Shown here: piece by piece, positions 6,012-6,916 of the stretch
How positions within the stretch are numbered: the first letter of the stretch is position 1
Layout of the letters: every line of letters begins with the position of its first letter
DNA from: Candidatus Andersenbacteria bacterium RIFCSPHIGHO2_02_FULL_45_11
GTDB taxonomy: Bacteria > Patescibacteriota > Andersenbacteria > UBA10190
Length of the DNA stretch: 6,916 nt
Direction: 5' to 3'
NCBI GenBank assembly: GCA_001817055.1
Contig: MHHP01000024.1
Location: forward strand, 1,993 to 8,908
Position numbers and translations under genes: made by a program
The notes under the pieces: model-generated
Database searches by the model: none
The model's input: the letters and a program-made list of their open reading frames with translations, nothing else
Told to the model about the DNA's origin: nothing

Positions 6012-6916
6012 TACTATTCGTCCCATAATCCAGTATTCGTACCATAGCTGATACATCATGAGCGTATAGATCTTTTTGCGGTTATCTTGTACGCCCTTCT
6101 CGTGCGCCAATAGTAGCTCATTAATCAATGAGTAATTAAATACACTTGCTCCAGAAATTCTCTCTTGCGTTAAAATCTGCCGAGCAATGGAACCTTGTTG
6201 CATAAACCACTTTCCTACCGGAATTCCAAAGCCCTGCTTCTTACGTGAAATAATATCAGCAGGCAACCTCCCCTGCATTACATGACGCAATATTCTTTTG
6301 TGCCGCTTATATTCCACCGGGAGCCGCAGAACAAACTCGGCCAAATCAGTATCCAAAAACGGCGTACGAGCTTCAAGTGATGCGGCCATAGTTGCCCGGT
6401 CAAACTTCACCAAAATATCGTTAGATAAATACCCCTGTATATGCAACAACGAAGCTTGATCGAACAAATGCAGGTGCTTATGATGCTCTACTGAAAGCTG
6501 TTTTGCAGAACCAGGGCTTTTAGAGAGCAGTAACGCGGCTTCTGCAAAAGTAAATGCTCCCAACCACACCTCAAGATTTTCGGGACTGCCAAACTGTGCA
6601 CCACGCAGAAACGATTTGAGCTTAAAATCAAACGAGAAATACCGATGAGAAACAGGGAATATATACTGCACAGCATATTCCAGGCTCTTCCAAATACCGC
6701 CTGGCATCCACGACAATGTATTCGCAATCTCGTATGCATCAAACGTGCCATATCCGCCCAAGAGCTCGTCGGCACCATCACCACCCAGTACCACTTTCAT
6801 ATATTGGCGCGCGAGCTTACTCACGGCGTATGTAGGGAGCAGCGACGCATCTGCAAGCGGAACATCTATAATCGGTAGCAACTCTTGCAGCGTTTCACGC
6901 ATTGTGCTGCGAGTAA
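5982..6916 (-). CDS. AsnB-family glutamine-dependent amidotransferase, C-terminal synthetase domain (5' end outside window)
   Basis: The frame is open to the right edge (T-R-S-T precede the Met at 6902), so the gene continues beyond the window. With the Met at 6902 as residue 1, the visible part shows the asparagine synthase domain: DASLLPTYAVSKLA (18-31), VVLGGDGADELLGGY (37-51), NDILVKFDRATMAASLEART-PFLD (161-184) and RKKQGFGIPVGKW (220-232). These belong to the ATP-dependent adenylation/amidation half. The N-terminal Cys-type glutaminase domain and the SGGxDSS ATP-binding loop of a normal ~600-residue protein would lie off the window. All visible signature blocks are intact, so it is probably active. 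Among membrane glycosyltransferases the likely job is amidation of a sugar acid or another surface precursor rather than bulk asparagine synthesis, but this is context only. The last nine residues (SPRPGWGEG) and the TAG stop come from the palindromic repeat. Confidence 0.92.
   Translation of the reverse strand, partial: TRSTMRETLQELLPIIDVPLADASLLPTYAVSKLARQYMKVVLGGDGADELLGGYGTFDAYEIANTLSWMPGGIWKSLEYAVQYIFPVSHRYFSFDFKLKSFLRGAQFGSPENLEVWLGAFTFAEAALLLSKSPGSAKQLSVEHHKHLHLFDQASLLHIQGYLSNDILVKFDRATMAASLEARTPFLDTDLAEFVLRLPVEYKRHKRILRHVMQGRLPADIISRKKQGFGIPVGKWFMQQGSIARQILTQERISGASVFNYSLINELLLAHEKGVQDNRKKIYTLMMYQLWYEYWIMGRIVSPRPGWGEG

Overview
The window looks like part of a cell-surface glycan or glycoprotein locus from an uncultivated bacterium. 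My best guess is a Patescibacteria/CPR-type genome. This rests on tightly packed and overlapping genes, several divergent GT-C membrane glycosyltransferases in a row, a small pilin-like protein, few recognisable Shine-Dalgarno sequences, and palindromic repeats inside genes. There is no taxonomic marker gene, so this is an inference. The standard bacterial code fits: stops are TAA, TAG and TGA, with no sign of TGA being read as an amino acid.

Layout, left to right. (1) The 3' part of a GT-C-type membrane glycosyltransferase on + (1-666, cut by the left edge). It runs tail to tail into, and overlaps by 62 bp, (2) a large GT39/PMT-like glycosyltransferase on - (605-2692) with a C-terminal beta-rich domain and an in-frame palindromic element. 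Upstream of (2), overlapping it and probably co-transcribed, is (3) a small pseudopilin-like membrane protein on - (2661-3053). Seven bases away and divergent is (4) a second GT39/PMT-like protein on + (3061-4500), clearly a paralogue of (2). It overlaps by 16 bp, tail to tail, with (5) a third, more distant GT39-like membrane protein on - (4485-5891). Upstream of (5) on the same strand, across a 90-bp gap filled with a hairpin repeat, is (6) the C-terminal synthetase domain of an AsnB-family glutamine-dependent amidotransferase (5982-6916, cut by the right edge).

Working model (inference): the GT-C enzymes use polyprenyl-phosphate sugars outside the membrane to glycosylate a lipid-linked glycan or a secreted protein. 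The AsnB-like enzyme amidates a sugar acid or another precursor in the cytoplasm, as such enzymes do in some O-antigen and capsule loci. The pilin-like protein, overlapping a PMT-like gene, is a candidate substrate or partner.

The most distinctive feature is the repeats. Three different palindromic repeat types lie in 7 kb, and each contributes codons to a gene: an 82-bp nested double hairpin inside gene (2), a short palindrome inside gene (4), and an inverted pair of GC-rich hairpins that supplies the last nine residues and the stop codon of gene (6). Because genes (2) and (4) are paralogues, each insertion can be judged against the other gene. I see no RNA genes, CRISPR array, transposase or origin. 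No gene-free stretch exceeds about 90 bp.
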